From Magicicada septendecula (taxonomy: Eukaryota; Arthropoda; Insecta; Hemiptera; Cicadidae): 64,000 nucleotides of DNA. The notes beneath the pieces are model-generated. The model was not told where the DNA came from. It searched no databases and saw only the letters and a program-made list of their open reading frames with translations. The stretch's first letter is position 1; every line of letters begins with the position of its first letter. Of the stretch, positions 47,931-57,727 are shown in pieces. The DNA lies in contig CM068367.1 of the NCBI GenBank assembly GCA_034769895.1, positions 353,369,961 through 353,433,960 on the forward strand. Reading direction: 5' to 3'. A program made the position numbers and the translations under genes.

Positions 47931-48372
47931 CTTTTTTTTTTTTAAGCCGATTTAGTTACGGCTGGCGCCGCCTCTCGCATCCTAGCTTCCACTGGCGCCG
48001 GTCTAGAGTTGAAGAGTCATATTCTGTAAGTCCTCTTCCATTCATTGCATCTTCGACCTCCATTTTCCATGAATGTTTAGGGCTTCCTTTTTTACTTTTA
48101 GAGGGTGGAGTCCATTCCCACACCTTCCTTGGCCATCTCTCATCCGACATTCTTTTTAGGTATCCGAACCAATTCAGTATTCTTGCTTCTGTTGTTTCTA
48201 TAATGTCAAGGTCGATTCCCATCGCTTGTCTTACCTCTACATTTCTAACTCTATCTAGTCTTGTTAGTCTACAGCACCTCCACCAGTAATCCATCTCCAT
48301 ACCTCTTATTATGGATTTATTTCTTTTATTAATATCCCACAGTTCTTCCCTAAACTTCATGCTGGATATCAA
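47931..48372 (-). pseudogene. LINE ORF2 tail with poly(A)
   Basis: An uninterrupted C-terminal frame (138 codons, 48372-47956) of a non-LTR retrotransposon: MKFREELWDINKRN, MEMDYWWRCCRLTRLDRVRN, TEARILNWFGYLKRMSDERW, then KKGSPKHSWKMEVEDAM and DRRQWKLGCERRRQP. The stop is followed by about 13 nt and a run of 12-13 A on the minus strand, the poly(A) tail (47931-47943). The copy is 5'-truncated near 48390. Its open frame over 138 codons suggests it is younger than the other LINE pieces. No target duplication was evident. Confidence 0.9.
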
Positions 48373-48829
48373 GAACGGGTAACATTTTTGTGAAATCTAC
48401 TATCACTGCATTACAAACTTTGTCTCTTTTTCTATTAGTAGGCCTATAATTGAAAAGTTGATATAAAAAATATAATATTTTATTTTATTACATTTTCAGG
48501 TAAATTACATTAATGCAGAAGTACGTGAAACTTTTAAGAAAACAAGCGTAATACTTCTTGAAAAACATATAGTGACCGTCTCTTATATGACATGCAGAAG
48601 AAACAATGCAACACTTTATTTAGTTTTTTTTTGTTTATTTCTTAAAGATACATTATCTTTCGCATAGACATTCGAAATTTAAAGTCGCCTTCCTGCGATA
48701 TATAGTTTTTTCTAGTCACAATCTGTCCAAACCTAATGTGACCCTACAGACGTTCTGGATATGAAAGAATTCGCTTGTTATTTGGATATACACCCAAGGT
48801 AAGTTTGTTCAATCATGAGTAAGTACTGA

Positions 48830-49010
48830 AACAGTTTCTCAAAGTATTGATAACAAAGACGATTTAGATGAGAATTTTAACATTTAATGTGAACAGATTC
48901 AGAATAAAGAATTCAGAAAAATTTCATGGTATGTAACGTGATATTATACTACTTTAAAACGGCGTGGCTGAATGAGTAAAGAATACATCTTAATGAAAAG
49001 AACAGTGCAC
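48830..49010 (+). repeat. Interspersed repeat, intact copy
   Basis: This stretch (TTTCTCAAAGTATTGATAAC, GAGAATTTTAAC, AACGGCGTGGCTGAATGAGT) matches the sequences on both sides of the large PLE palindrome, 50783-50830 and 53199-53310. It therefore shows the uninterrupted arrangement of an older repeat. Identity is unknown. Confidence 0.8.
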
Positions 49011-49594
49011 AAACCAAAGAGCAGCACATCTAAAACATTAGTAGCCTACAGTTATTGGCACACGGAGCTATGTTACTATACAGTTCGGATCCGGCGTTAA
49101 ACTGTAGATCCCATTTGCCTGTGAGAGAAACTGGAAGACACGCGCCATGGGTACATGCAGGGAGGGTACAAAACAGTCGAAAGACTGATAACTCAAGAAG
49201 AGTTATGCTAAGTGACACGTGATAACACCGAAAAAGAAAATTTTTTCGACTCTCTTAATTCTTTAACAGTTTTCCTAAATTTTCAATAGATTCTATACCA
49301 TTATATTTACGTAATTTAAAATTTGGCCTATGTTAAAAGCAAGAAAACTTGATTTGAAAATAATGTTTGAGATAGGGTAATTATGGTAAACTAGAAAACC
49401 ACCATTGAGATTACTATACATACGTCATTGATGATATTCTAATTTTTCTTCTTTATAAATTGATAAATTACATTTTTTATTTATTCGTTTATTTCAGTTA
49501 TCTGAAAACAATAAATCTGTTGTAATTTGTCTCTGATTTACTTTACTGAATTTAATATATTTTTCACTAATTTACTGAAAAACATTTTCTACTT

Positions 49595-49606
49595 TATATT
49601 TTTAAT
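49595..49606. repeat. 12-bp target-site duplication (left)
   Basis: TATATTTTTAAT, identical to 50047-50058. The sequence is AT-rich, so on its own it would be weak; its spacing and length match the neighbouring PLE insertions. Confidence 0.6.
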
Positions 49607-49689
49607 TCAAACACTTTTTGCTACAGTCTGATTCTTGATGTATAAAATATATTTAATATTTATAAAAACTTACCTCAAGATGTTTCTTC

Positions 49690-49745
49690 GTATTTGGAAC
49701 GTTTCGGGAAGCCTTGTGTTCCCATCTTCAGCCTTCCTGATTTTG
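49690..49745 (-). ncRNA. Hammerhead-like motif, left arm
   Basis: Minus strand: GGAAGG, CUGAAGA (49725-49731), U, helix II GGGAA/UUCCC with an 8-nt loop, GAAA (49702-49705), CG, UU, CC. Core boxes are intact and helix II is good. Helix I beyond two GC pairs is unclear, so activity is doubtful. Confidence 0.6.
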
Positions 49746-49950
49746 AGCCTTGTGAGGTATTTGTGTGTTCGTTGGCTTTGGCTTTGAAAACACGACACAA
49801 TTTTCAAAGCACTCAACATAGAAAATACACAAAATACTAATATATACACCACTATCACACACAATAATAACAATTTAAAGCACCAGAAGCCAACAGCCAA
49901 CCACAACAAAAGCCAACGAACACACAAATACCTCACAAGGCTCAAAATCA

Positions 49951-50000
49951 GGAAGGCTGAAGATGGGAACACAAGGCTTCCCGAAACATGTTCCAAATAA
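49951..50000 (+). ncRNA. Hammerhead-like motif, right arm
   Basis: Plus strand: GGAAGG, CUGAAGA (49957-49963), U, helix II GGGAA/UUCCC, GAAA (49983-49986), CAUG, UU, CC. CAUG is self-complementary. Relative to the left arm two bases are inserted in the helix III hexanucleotide region. Helix I is weak. Confidence 0.6.
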
Positions 50001-50782
50001 GAAGACACATCTTAAGAAGAAAGTCTTTATAAATATTAAATAATTGTATATTTTTAATAGGACATTTAATAGCTTAATACACACTAAACCCTAGTGACAA
50101 TTAAAAACTGACTCCACATGGCTTGCTCATACCACAATTATAATATCGTCTTGAGTTTTGGAAATTCTCGACAGAGATGAAATTGAAAAATATGTTAAGA
50201 AAATTGCAAGTAAAGCTATTCTACAAACGTTTTAAAGACAGTAATTCACATTTAGACTTGATGTTAATAGTCTTCATGACGCATCCCTAAACATAGTTAA
50301 ATGTTTGCCCATTCAGCTATACTTTATGATTATTATGTATATTTGTGACAAATATTTCGCTCACGTGGCATGTCTTCGTTTCACTATCTCCAAAGCTCCT
50401 CATGACACAAAATGTTGGCATAACACAGTTCTAAAGTATGAATTGTTAAAACAGTCTAATGCCAATGAAAAAGTTGCGTCTTCATTAACTCATGTTGTCA
50501 AATATGGGGATATCATTTTAGTAAAAAAAGAAATAAATAAAATACTGGAAAAGTGAACATACACATTCTTTTTAGTCGAATGATCAAAACGTAAACTAAA
50601 TGTATCGTACAGTACGAACGAATTGTTAGTCCATGCATTTAAAAGAAGAATGGAGTTTTTTAATTATTAAGAATACTTAATTTAGTAGTGACTGTGAATA
50701 GTTAAATGATATAAAAAATTGCTTAACATTTGAGTGATTATCCAAATTGAGTTTTTTCTATAACGAATATACGTAATGAAAC

Positions 50783-50830
50783 ATTCTCTCAAAATATTGT
50801 TACAAAGAAGATTGAGACGAAAATTTTAAT
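50783..50830 (+). repeat. Left flank of the PLE palindrome: interrupted older repeat
   Basis: TCTCTCAAAATATTGTTACA...GAAAATTTTAAT corresponds to 48833-48880. The remaining part of this copy resumes at 53199 after the insertion. Confidence 0.78.
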
Positions 50831-50904
50831 TAAATATAATTATTTCACTATCGACTCGGAACACAAAACTTTTTATGGGTAAAAACGTAAAAGTTTTACC
50901 TTAT

Positions 50905-50947
50905 AACCTGAACCGGTTTTCGCTTTTAAAAAGCTTCTTCAGAGGTT
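50905..50947 (-). ncRNA. Hammerhead ribozyme motif, left palindrome arm
   Basis: Minus strand: AACCU, CUGAAGA (50936-50942), A, helix II GCUUUU-U-AAAAGC, GAAA (50918-50921), ACCGGU, UC (cleavage expected after 50910), AGGUU. Helix I has five perfect pairs. ACCGGU is self-complementary, so helix III is best formed in a dimer. The core is complete. The UGA of the CUGAAGA box is also the stop codon of the upstream endonuclease frame. Confidence 0.85.
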
Positions 50948-51944
50948 GCCGCTGGTAGCACTGTTCGTCTTGTTGTTGGCGACGGAATCGATTTTCGAAA
51001 GATCGTTGTTGTGTGTGTGGGGTGTGATATGTTCGAATAATGCGTGTGATTTGAATTGTGTCTGTTCGTTTAGGATTTCGTTTTTATTTGTTTTCGTGTG
51101 TTTGTATATTTCCAGTTGTTCTAGAGTGTCTAGTTTTCGGCCTTTTGTGTGTACGTGTAGAATGTTCATGTTATTGTCGATGTTTTTGTATGTGTGGTTT
51201 GCTTCAATGAGGTGGTTTGCAAAGGTGGATTCTGTAGTGGAGTGGAGTGCCTTCGTGTGTTCAATGTATCTTTGTTTGAAGCTACGTCCTGTCTGGCCTA
51301 TGTAGAATTTGTTGCAATCTGAGCAATTTAGTTTGTAAACACCAGGTAGATCGAATTTATTTTGTGCTTTGTGTGTGTGTGTATTGATAGTGTGTGTTCT
51401 GTTTTGTTAGCAGTTTTGTAAGCGATTCTGTATCCTGCTTTTTTGAATTTGTGGGCTATTTTTTCAGTTTGTTTGTTGATGTATGTTAGTGTTATGAATT
51501 TGTTGTTTTCTGTCTTTGTCTGATGTGTGTTTTGTGTTTTGTGTAGGAGTTTATTGACTATTGTTCTGTCGTATCCGTTAGATTCTGCTAGATATTTTAT
51601 CGTGTTTAGTTCGTCTTTGTAGTCTTTTTCATCTAGGGGAATGTTGTTAAGTCTATGTATCATGGTTCTGAAGGCAGCTAGTTTGTGTTGTATTGGGTGA
51701 TTGGAGGAGTTGTGTATTAGTGTGTCAGTTGTAGTCGGTTTTCTGTATATACTGAATTTGTGCCCGTGTTCAAGTTTTGTGATGGAGAGGTCTAAGACGT
51801 TTATGCTATTGTTGTGTTCGTATTCGGTAGTAAAGGTTATGTTTTTATGTATTTTGTTTATGTGCGTTAGTAACTGTTCACATTGTCTTTTGTTTCTCCT
51901 GTATAGTATTAGAATGTCATCAACGTATCTGTGCCAATATAGTA
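50939..51944 (-). pseudogene. PLE RT C-terminus plus GIY-YIG endonuclease, left arm
   Basis: The frame starts in the RT at WHRYVDDILILYRRNKRQCE (YVDD catalytic box). It continues through LDLSITKLEHGHKFSIYRKP, HKLAAFRTMIHRLNNIPLDE and YDRTIVNKLLHKTQNTHQTK to about 51328. A shift at the (AC)n tract near 51385 separates it from the nuclease domain: LPGVYKLNCSDCNKFYIGQT, then GRSFKQRYIEH, FANHLIEANH and LDTLEQLEIYKH. It ends at a UGA inside the hammerhead. The upstream RT, including the fingers, is missing. Confidence 0.9.
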
Positions 51945-52055
51945 TTTTATTTACTATATTTTATTTTATATAGTATTATATAAAATAGTTATATATAGTT
52001 ATATATTATATTATAGTTTTATATTTTAGTATATAGTATTTTAAAATACTATATT

Positions 52056-53066
52056 GACACAGATACGTTGAAGACATTCTAATACTATACAGGGGAAACA
52101 AAAGACAATGTGAACAGTTACTAACGCACATAAACAAAATACATAAAAACATAACCTTTACTACCGAATACGAACACAACAATAGCATAAACTTCTTAGA
52201 CCTCTCCATCACAAAACTTGAACACAGGCACAAATTCAGTATATACAGAAAACCGACTACAACTGACACACTAATACACAACTCCTCCAATCACCCAATA
52301 CAACACAAACTAGCTGCCTTCAGAACCATGATACATAGACTTAACAACATCCCCCTAGATAAAAAAGACTACAAAGACGAACTAAACACGATAAAATATC
52401 TAGCAGAATCCAACGGATACGACAGAACAATAGTCAATAAACTTCTACACAAAACACAAAACACACATCAAACAAAGACAGAAAACAACAAATTCATAAC
52501 ACTAACATACATCAACAAACAAATTGAAAAAATAGCCCACAAAATTAAAAAAGCAGGATACAGAATCGCTTACAAAACTGCTAACAAAACAGAACACACA
52601 CTATCAATACACACACACACACAAAGCACAAAACAAATTCGATCTACCTGGTGTTTACAAACTAAATTGCTCAGATTGCAACAAATTCTACATAGGCCAG
52701 ACAGGACGTAGCTTCAAACAAAGATACATTGAACACACGAAGGCACTCCACTCCACTACAGAATCCACCTTTGCAAACCACCTCATTGAAGCAAACCACA
52801 CATACAAAAACATCGACAATAACATGAACATTCTACACGTACACACAAAAGGCCGAAAACTAGACACTCTAGAACAACTGGAAATATACAAACACACGAA
52901 AACAAATAAAAACGAAATCCTAAACGAACAGACACAATTCAAATCACACGCATTATTCGAACATATCACACCCCACACACACAACAACGATCTTTCGAAA
53001 ATCGATTCCGTCGCCAACACAAGACGAACAGTGCTACCAGCGGCAACTTCTGAAGAAGCTTTTTAA
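52056..53066 (+). pseudogene. PLE RT C-terminus plus GIY-YIG endonuclease, right arm
   Basis: Mirror copy of the left arm. At the start the sequence is altered (TTGACACAGATACGTTGAAG in place of the YWHRYVDD-coding stretch), so the YVDD box is broken. The RT end then follows (LDLSITKLEHRHKFSIYRKP, MIHRLNNIPLDKKDY), the same shift at the AC tract, and the GIY-YIG domain (FYIGQTGRSFKQRYIEH, FANHLIEANH). A one-base deletion near 53018 changes the last codons, so this copy ends in AATSEEAF rather than at the UGA used by the other. Confidence 0.9.
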
Positions 53067-53087
53067 AAGCGGAAACCGGTTCAGGTT
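53045..53087 (+). ncRNA. Hammerhead motif with mutated core, right palindrome arm
   Basis: Plus strand: AACUU, CUGAAGA (53050-53056), A, GCUUUU-U-AAAAGC, GGAA (53071-53074), ACCGGU, UC, AGGUU. Compared with the left arm the conserved GAAA reads GGAA, which should abolish or strongly reduce cleavage. Helix I keeps five pairs including a U-G. Confidence 0.75.
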
Positions 53088-53198
53088 ATAAGGTAAAACT
53101 TTTACGTTTTTACCCATAAAAAGTTTTGTGTTCCGAGTCGGTAGTGAAATAATTATATTTAGTTAAGTAACGGACACGTCATGGACAACGAAATCCAA

Positions 53199-53310
53199 GA
53201 AAATTTTAATGTTTATTGTGAATAGATTGAGATATAAAAGTAAGAAAAAAATCATTTCATATCAAATTATATTAATTGAAAATGGCGTGGCTGAATCATC
53301 AATCAAGATA
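53199..53310 (+). repeat. Right flank of the PLE palindrome: older repeat resumed
   Basis: GAAAATTTTAATGTTTATTG, then GAATAGATT, and AATGGCGTGGCTGAATCATC match 48866-48990. The first 12 bp duplicate 50819-50830. Confidence 0.78.
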
Positions 53311-53889
53311 TTCTAAATCTGATGAGAAGAACTGGGCCTAAATAAAAGTGTACTTCTAAGGAAGTAGTGACGATCACCGCTTTGTAACCGTAACCGTAAC
53401 TACTTTGTGAGTGTCGGTCATTGAATACACAGCTTGATGATAGAATGATCGAAACATCGTCACAAATTGTTTAAAAATTATGTCTATCCATTGATCGAAA
53501 ACTAAAATACCTTTAGTCGTCCTTAATTATTACATTTCTTAACGTTGCACTAGTGTATTGCTTGATATTTAATAAAGTAAAAAAAGGTATTTTACAATTT
53601 TACTTTCCATCTCACTTCATGTTTCCCACTACGCTTGTTGCTTGGACGAAAATAATGTAATGTGGTAATACAGGAAATGATAAATATATAACTTTTCCCT
53701 ATATTTGAAACTGACGTCAGGAAGAAATTAAACAGTTATCAGAAATTGTGAAGTATTAGACTAATTGACAATTATCTGTGTCGAGGTTACGATATTATAA
53801 TATAATACATGAAATGGTAACTGACAGAGATAGCTTCGTTATCTCTGAACACTAAGAAGTAGTGTTTCATTAGACCTAGACATATTATA

Positions 53890-53890
53890 C

Positions 53891-53948
<58 letters not shown>
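53890..53948. repeat. (AT)n-(GT)n microsatellite
   Basis: About 15 bp of AT units followed by about 44 bp of GT units. Confidence 0.96.
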
Positions 53949-53951
<3 letters not shown>

Positions 53952-56900
53952 GAAGTAAGTTGATCTGATTTCATTGGGGGACTGTTGGATAAGGTACTGT
54001 AAATGAATAAATTAATAATATAATGAACCAATTAGAATCGTATGCGACAGTTCAAGTTGTCCAATGCACTATTCAGCAATTTACTTGTCAACATTTTAAA
54101 CAGTAATTTGAAGTAAACGTTCAGGAATGAATAGTAGCCTATCATGCTGTAAATGAAATAAAATTTTAGAGCAAAACATTTCTGTAAAGCTATAATGACA
54201 GTGTGTGAAATATTTATCGTTCGCTGACCATATATGCACACATTCAGACAAATGTATTTTAAATCGAACGATTAAAATTAGAAATGACTTAGTTACGTTC
54301 CACTTGGATCGATTTTACAAAATGAAATTTAAAATAAAGTTTAAAATGAAATTACTTTAATATTGTCCGACGTGAGAGTCGCCGAACTGTAGACGTTTAC
54401 TGCATGAAATTATCTTCCAGCAAACGATAATGATTTTTATTTTCTAATATTGCCGAACGTACAAAAGTGTATTTATTATGGCAAAAAGAACTGTATAAAG
54501 ACAAACATAAAATTTCTTCCACGAAATCTTATTATGAAGAAAAGTACACTTAACAAACACACGTACACAAACTCACACAAAATAATAATTGTTTTCGTTT
54601 TGCATTCAATTATACGAGTTTTTAACACTCGCTTAATATACACAGCTGAAGTTAATAGAAGGCTTTACTAACTAGTTTAGGATTTTAATCGACACAGATA
54701 GGACGTTTAAGAATCCGATAATTACCGTAATGAGCTGAAATATTTATAAGCTTCATAAGTTAAGGCAAAAGCAAGAAATCCCTCGGCTCACTTTAGTCTC
54801 GCAACTGTATAAATATTTATAAACGTGTTGCTTTCTCAAGTGAGTTTTATTACTCGCATTTGAATAACTTAGAATCAGGCACATTATACAATAAAAATAA
54901 ATTACACTAATACTTGAAATCCATTTGTTTTTACGTTGTTACTACAGAAGCCTTCTTGATCGGTAGGAATAAAATATGGCGATACATCAAGGGCTTAGTG
55001 AAATAACACACGCTTAAAAGTAGTAGACACCAATATATAGTATTTATAGTATTGTACTGTTAAAAGGAAAGAATCATTTATGGACTAGTAGGAAGATTTG
55101 GGGTCAGAGGTTAGAGGTAATGAATGTCTGGGCTGTAGGTGAATGGTCTTAGATAGTGCTACCTCCCGCTTCGTGATCTGGGTAGTAAACGTTTATATAC
55201 ATTTAGCACGATAGTTTCAAAGATAACGGCCGCGTTTTAAAATAGTAAATTACCGTAGTCTGTGTGGGTAATCACAGAGGAGGAAATCAAAAGTACTAGC
55301 TAGCGATGCATTTCCTGGCAGTGTGTGGTCAAGGTTTAAATTGCGCATTTCGTAAGCAGAGACACAGTAAACAGCGATTGCTTCCGTAATATTTCAGAAC
55401 GCAATTAAATGCCTTTCGTTGTACTCGAAAATATAATTAATGTTCGCCAAAGCGTACTTATTTCCACATCGATACCGCGGTAAGCTTTCTATTAAGATTT
55501 ACTATTTTAAGTCTTAAATTATATAACGATAAGTCTTATATTTCTAACGATTTGTGTAACAGTACAATGGGTTAATTGAAACACGTCCTGGTTAGCACAG
55601 TATAAATAGCACGGGAAACGCACGGCAGTACGCAATGCGCGACCCCTGAAATATGTTTGTTAGATTCGCTCAATAATTTGGAAACAAGTAAAGATAGAAC
55701 ATTGGCGGGTAAATTAAAATTAAATTTGAATCTTTCTGCACAATTCACTTGCTTAATGTATTAGTCTATCTTAAACAGGGAAAAAGTTTCTCGCATGGTA
55801 CTTTTAATTCCTTACGACTAAAAAAAATTAAAATTTGGAGTGAAATTTTATTTTGTATATTGTTATGACAAGCATATTATTAAATTTAAATGGCATATGC
55901 ATTATGTACGTGACCTTGAGTATAGGTATAAAAAATTATTGTTAAGGAGCAAGAACATCTCGCGTAAGGACAGTTTATATTGTAATACGTATTAAATTGA
56001 GTCTGGGATGATTTTGTCACGTTTTTTTTTTTTATTTTGACTGACTCAGTTTTTGGGCTAAAATTATTTAAAATATACCAAAATATGAAAAATTAAAATA
56101 CTATTACTAATGTGTACATTCTGTAGACTAATATAGTAGGACTACTTCATTTTTATCGGTCGAGGTTTTCAAGTCGCGTAAGAGTAGCGAACGTAAAACC
56201 CATAAGCTCAATGCATTTCCCTATGTCTCCCATTGTCTCATCCGACTGTGTATTTAGGAATACGTATACTAGTCGATAAATTGTTTCGCGCGATTTCCGC
56301 GACTTATTTGCCGTATCGTGAGACCGGTGTAACAACGACGGTTACACCGACGACGACAAAGTGATCGTGTCGTCTCTAACAGGTTTATTACAAAATTTGT
56401 GAAAGCTCTGGAGACATAAATTGTCGTTGCCAAACGTCATGAGGCCAGCGTGCGCCTCCTCAGAAATCGTCTCCGGAAAAATGTTTAGATCTGCTCAACG
56501 TACTGTAAATATTGGGCTGAAAATGCGTGGTCTGTGCAATTGTTGTACCGAGATCAGATAAGATAGGGTAATACGTTACACATAAGTGTGCTATAACAAC
56601 CAGAGGCGTAATTGCGGCCGCTCGCGCAGTAAAACTCACTGGGATCCGCCTACACGCCCTCAACCGTTAAGCGCTCTGCATATGGGTACCAACTCTGTTC
56701 CCTTACGGTGTATCAATTTATGATTATAAAAAAATGGCGTTAAAATTATGAGCCTTGTTGTTGTTTTGCTACGATATAACACGCAGTCTGTTTACGTATT
56801 CTGTGAGTAAGAAACATTTTGCGTGTAATTCGTGAATGGCTCAAGTCAATTTTATATGCATTTTATTTCCAAGCTTTATTTTTAGACTGTTCAACAGATA

Positions 56901-57026
56901 CGACTACGTTTATTTATAAGTGAAAACATATGAAAATAAATTAATGTTATATTAAACAACCACACTAAACTAAAGACGAAATATATTCATGCTTTCACTT
57001 AAAAACAATGGACGTTTACATTATAC

Positions 57027-57063
57027 AGTAGCAGCAGCAGTAGTGGTAGTAGTAGTAGTAGTA
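57027..57063. repeat. (GTA/GCA)n triplet repeat
   Basis: Mixed GCA and GTA triplets, imperfect. Confidence 0.9.
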
Positions 57064-57683
57064 CCAGTAATAGTATCTCTTTTTCAATGTAGTAGGTACA
57101 TATATTCAATTTAAAAGCCCGTAAATATATTTTGCTTTAAAATCATTTAATTGAAGTGCGGCTAGAAGTGAAAGAAGAGACATCTGTAGGTTTTGTAAAA
57201 TATGCAAAGAAAAAGTTAACAGAATAAATTATTTACTAGTTAGAATACAGAGGTAGAAACTTCACAAACAGCTAGCGACGCCCATAAATCATTAAATTAA
57301 ACAACATTCGTGAGATAAAATTAATATTTCCTTGTCGCTGAATTAACCATAAAGCCGTAGTTTTGCGGTTACCGGTTAAGTTAACAACAATTTATAACTA
57401 AAATTGATTATCTTTATTAGTAAAAATATATTAACAGCCAAAATTAAATAGGTGTAATGTTGTCAATCAAGTTTCCAAATTAAAATATCTAAGATAGAAT
57501 GTAGATTTTATATTTAGACATAGTAAATCATAGTGTACATCACAAATTTAATTAAGTTACGGGATACATTAGAATTTGGAGACTTCCCATACTAGTATCT
57601 TTATCTAATGGAAGCCTTAATTTACAGGAATACACATGATTAGCATGGAGCGAAAAACGCTAAAAATATATTCAGATACGACG

Positions 57684-57684
57684 C

Positions 57685-57726
<42 letters not shown>

Positions 57727-57727
57727 C
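57684..57727. repeat. (GTA)n microsatellite
   Basis: About 14 pure GTA/TAG units. Confidence 0.96.

Larger units (their letters stand above)
49607..50046. mobile_element. Non-coding Penelope-type palindrome with two hammerhead cores
   Basis: A roughly 42-bp left tail (TCAAACACTTTTTGCTACAG...) precedes inverted arms (about 49650-49783 and 49907-50042) around a loop of about 120 bp rich in A and C. No reverse transcriptase or endonuclease frame remains; open frames through the arms are incidental. Both arms hold hammerhead core boxes. The tail matches that of the 38.0-kb hairpin. I infer an internally deleted PLE inverted dimer. Confidence 0.8.
50831..53198. mobile_element. 2.4-kb Penelope-like palindrome (head-to-head dimer)
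   Basis: Two PLE copies in inverted orientation. The left arm, about 50832-51945, is read on the minus strand. The right arm, about 52047-53160, is read on the plus strand. Paired positions sum to about 103,992, so the arms are almost indel-free. They are joined by about 100 bp of AT-only sequence. Each arm encodes the RT end (from YVDD onward) and a GIY-YIG endonuclease, and ends in a hammerhead. A 38-bp non-palindromic tail (53161-53198) lies on the right, and GAAAATTTTAAT flanks the whole (50819-50830, 53199-53210). Confidence 0.92.

Noticed and set aside
50946-51305. 119-codon plus-strand Cys/Phe-rich frame, and its mirror at 52688-53020
   Set aside because: It is the antisense of the PLE GIY-YIG coding region in both palindrome arms.
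51701-52290. Leu/Val-rich frames on either side of the palindrome centre
   Set aside because: Antisense readings of the RT C-terminal segment; the sense strand carries recognisable PLE protein.
56280-56690. CpG-containing patch as a promoter or CpG island
   Set aside because: Too short and without a recognised transcript, exon or core promoter arrangement.
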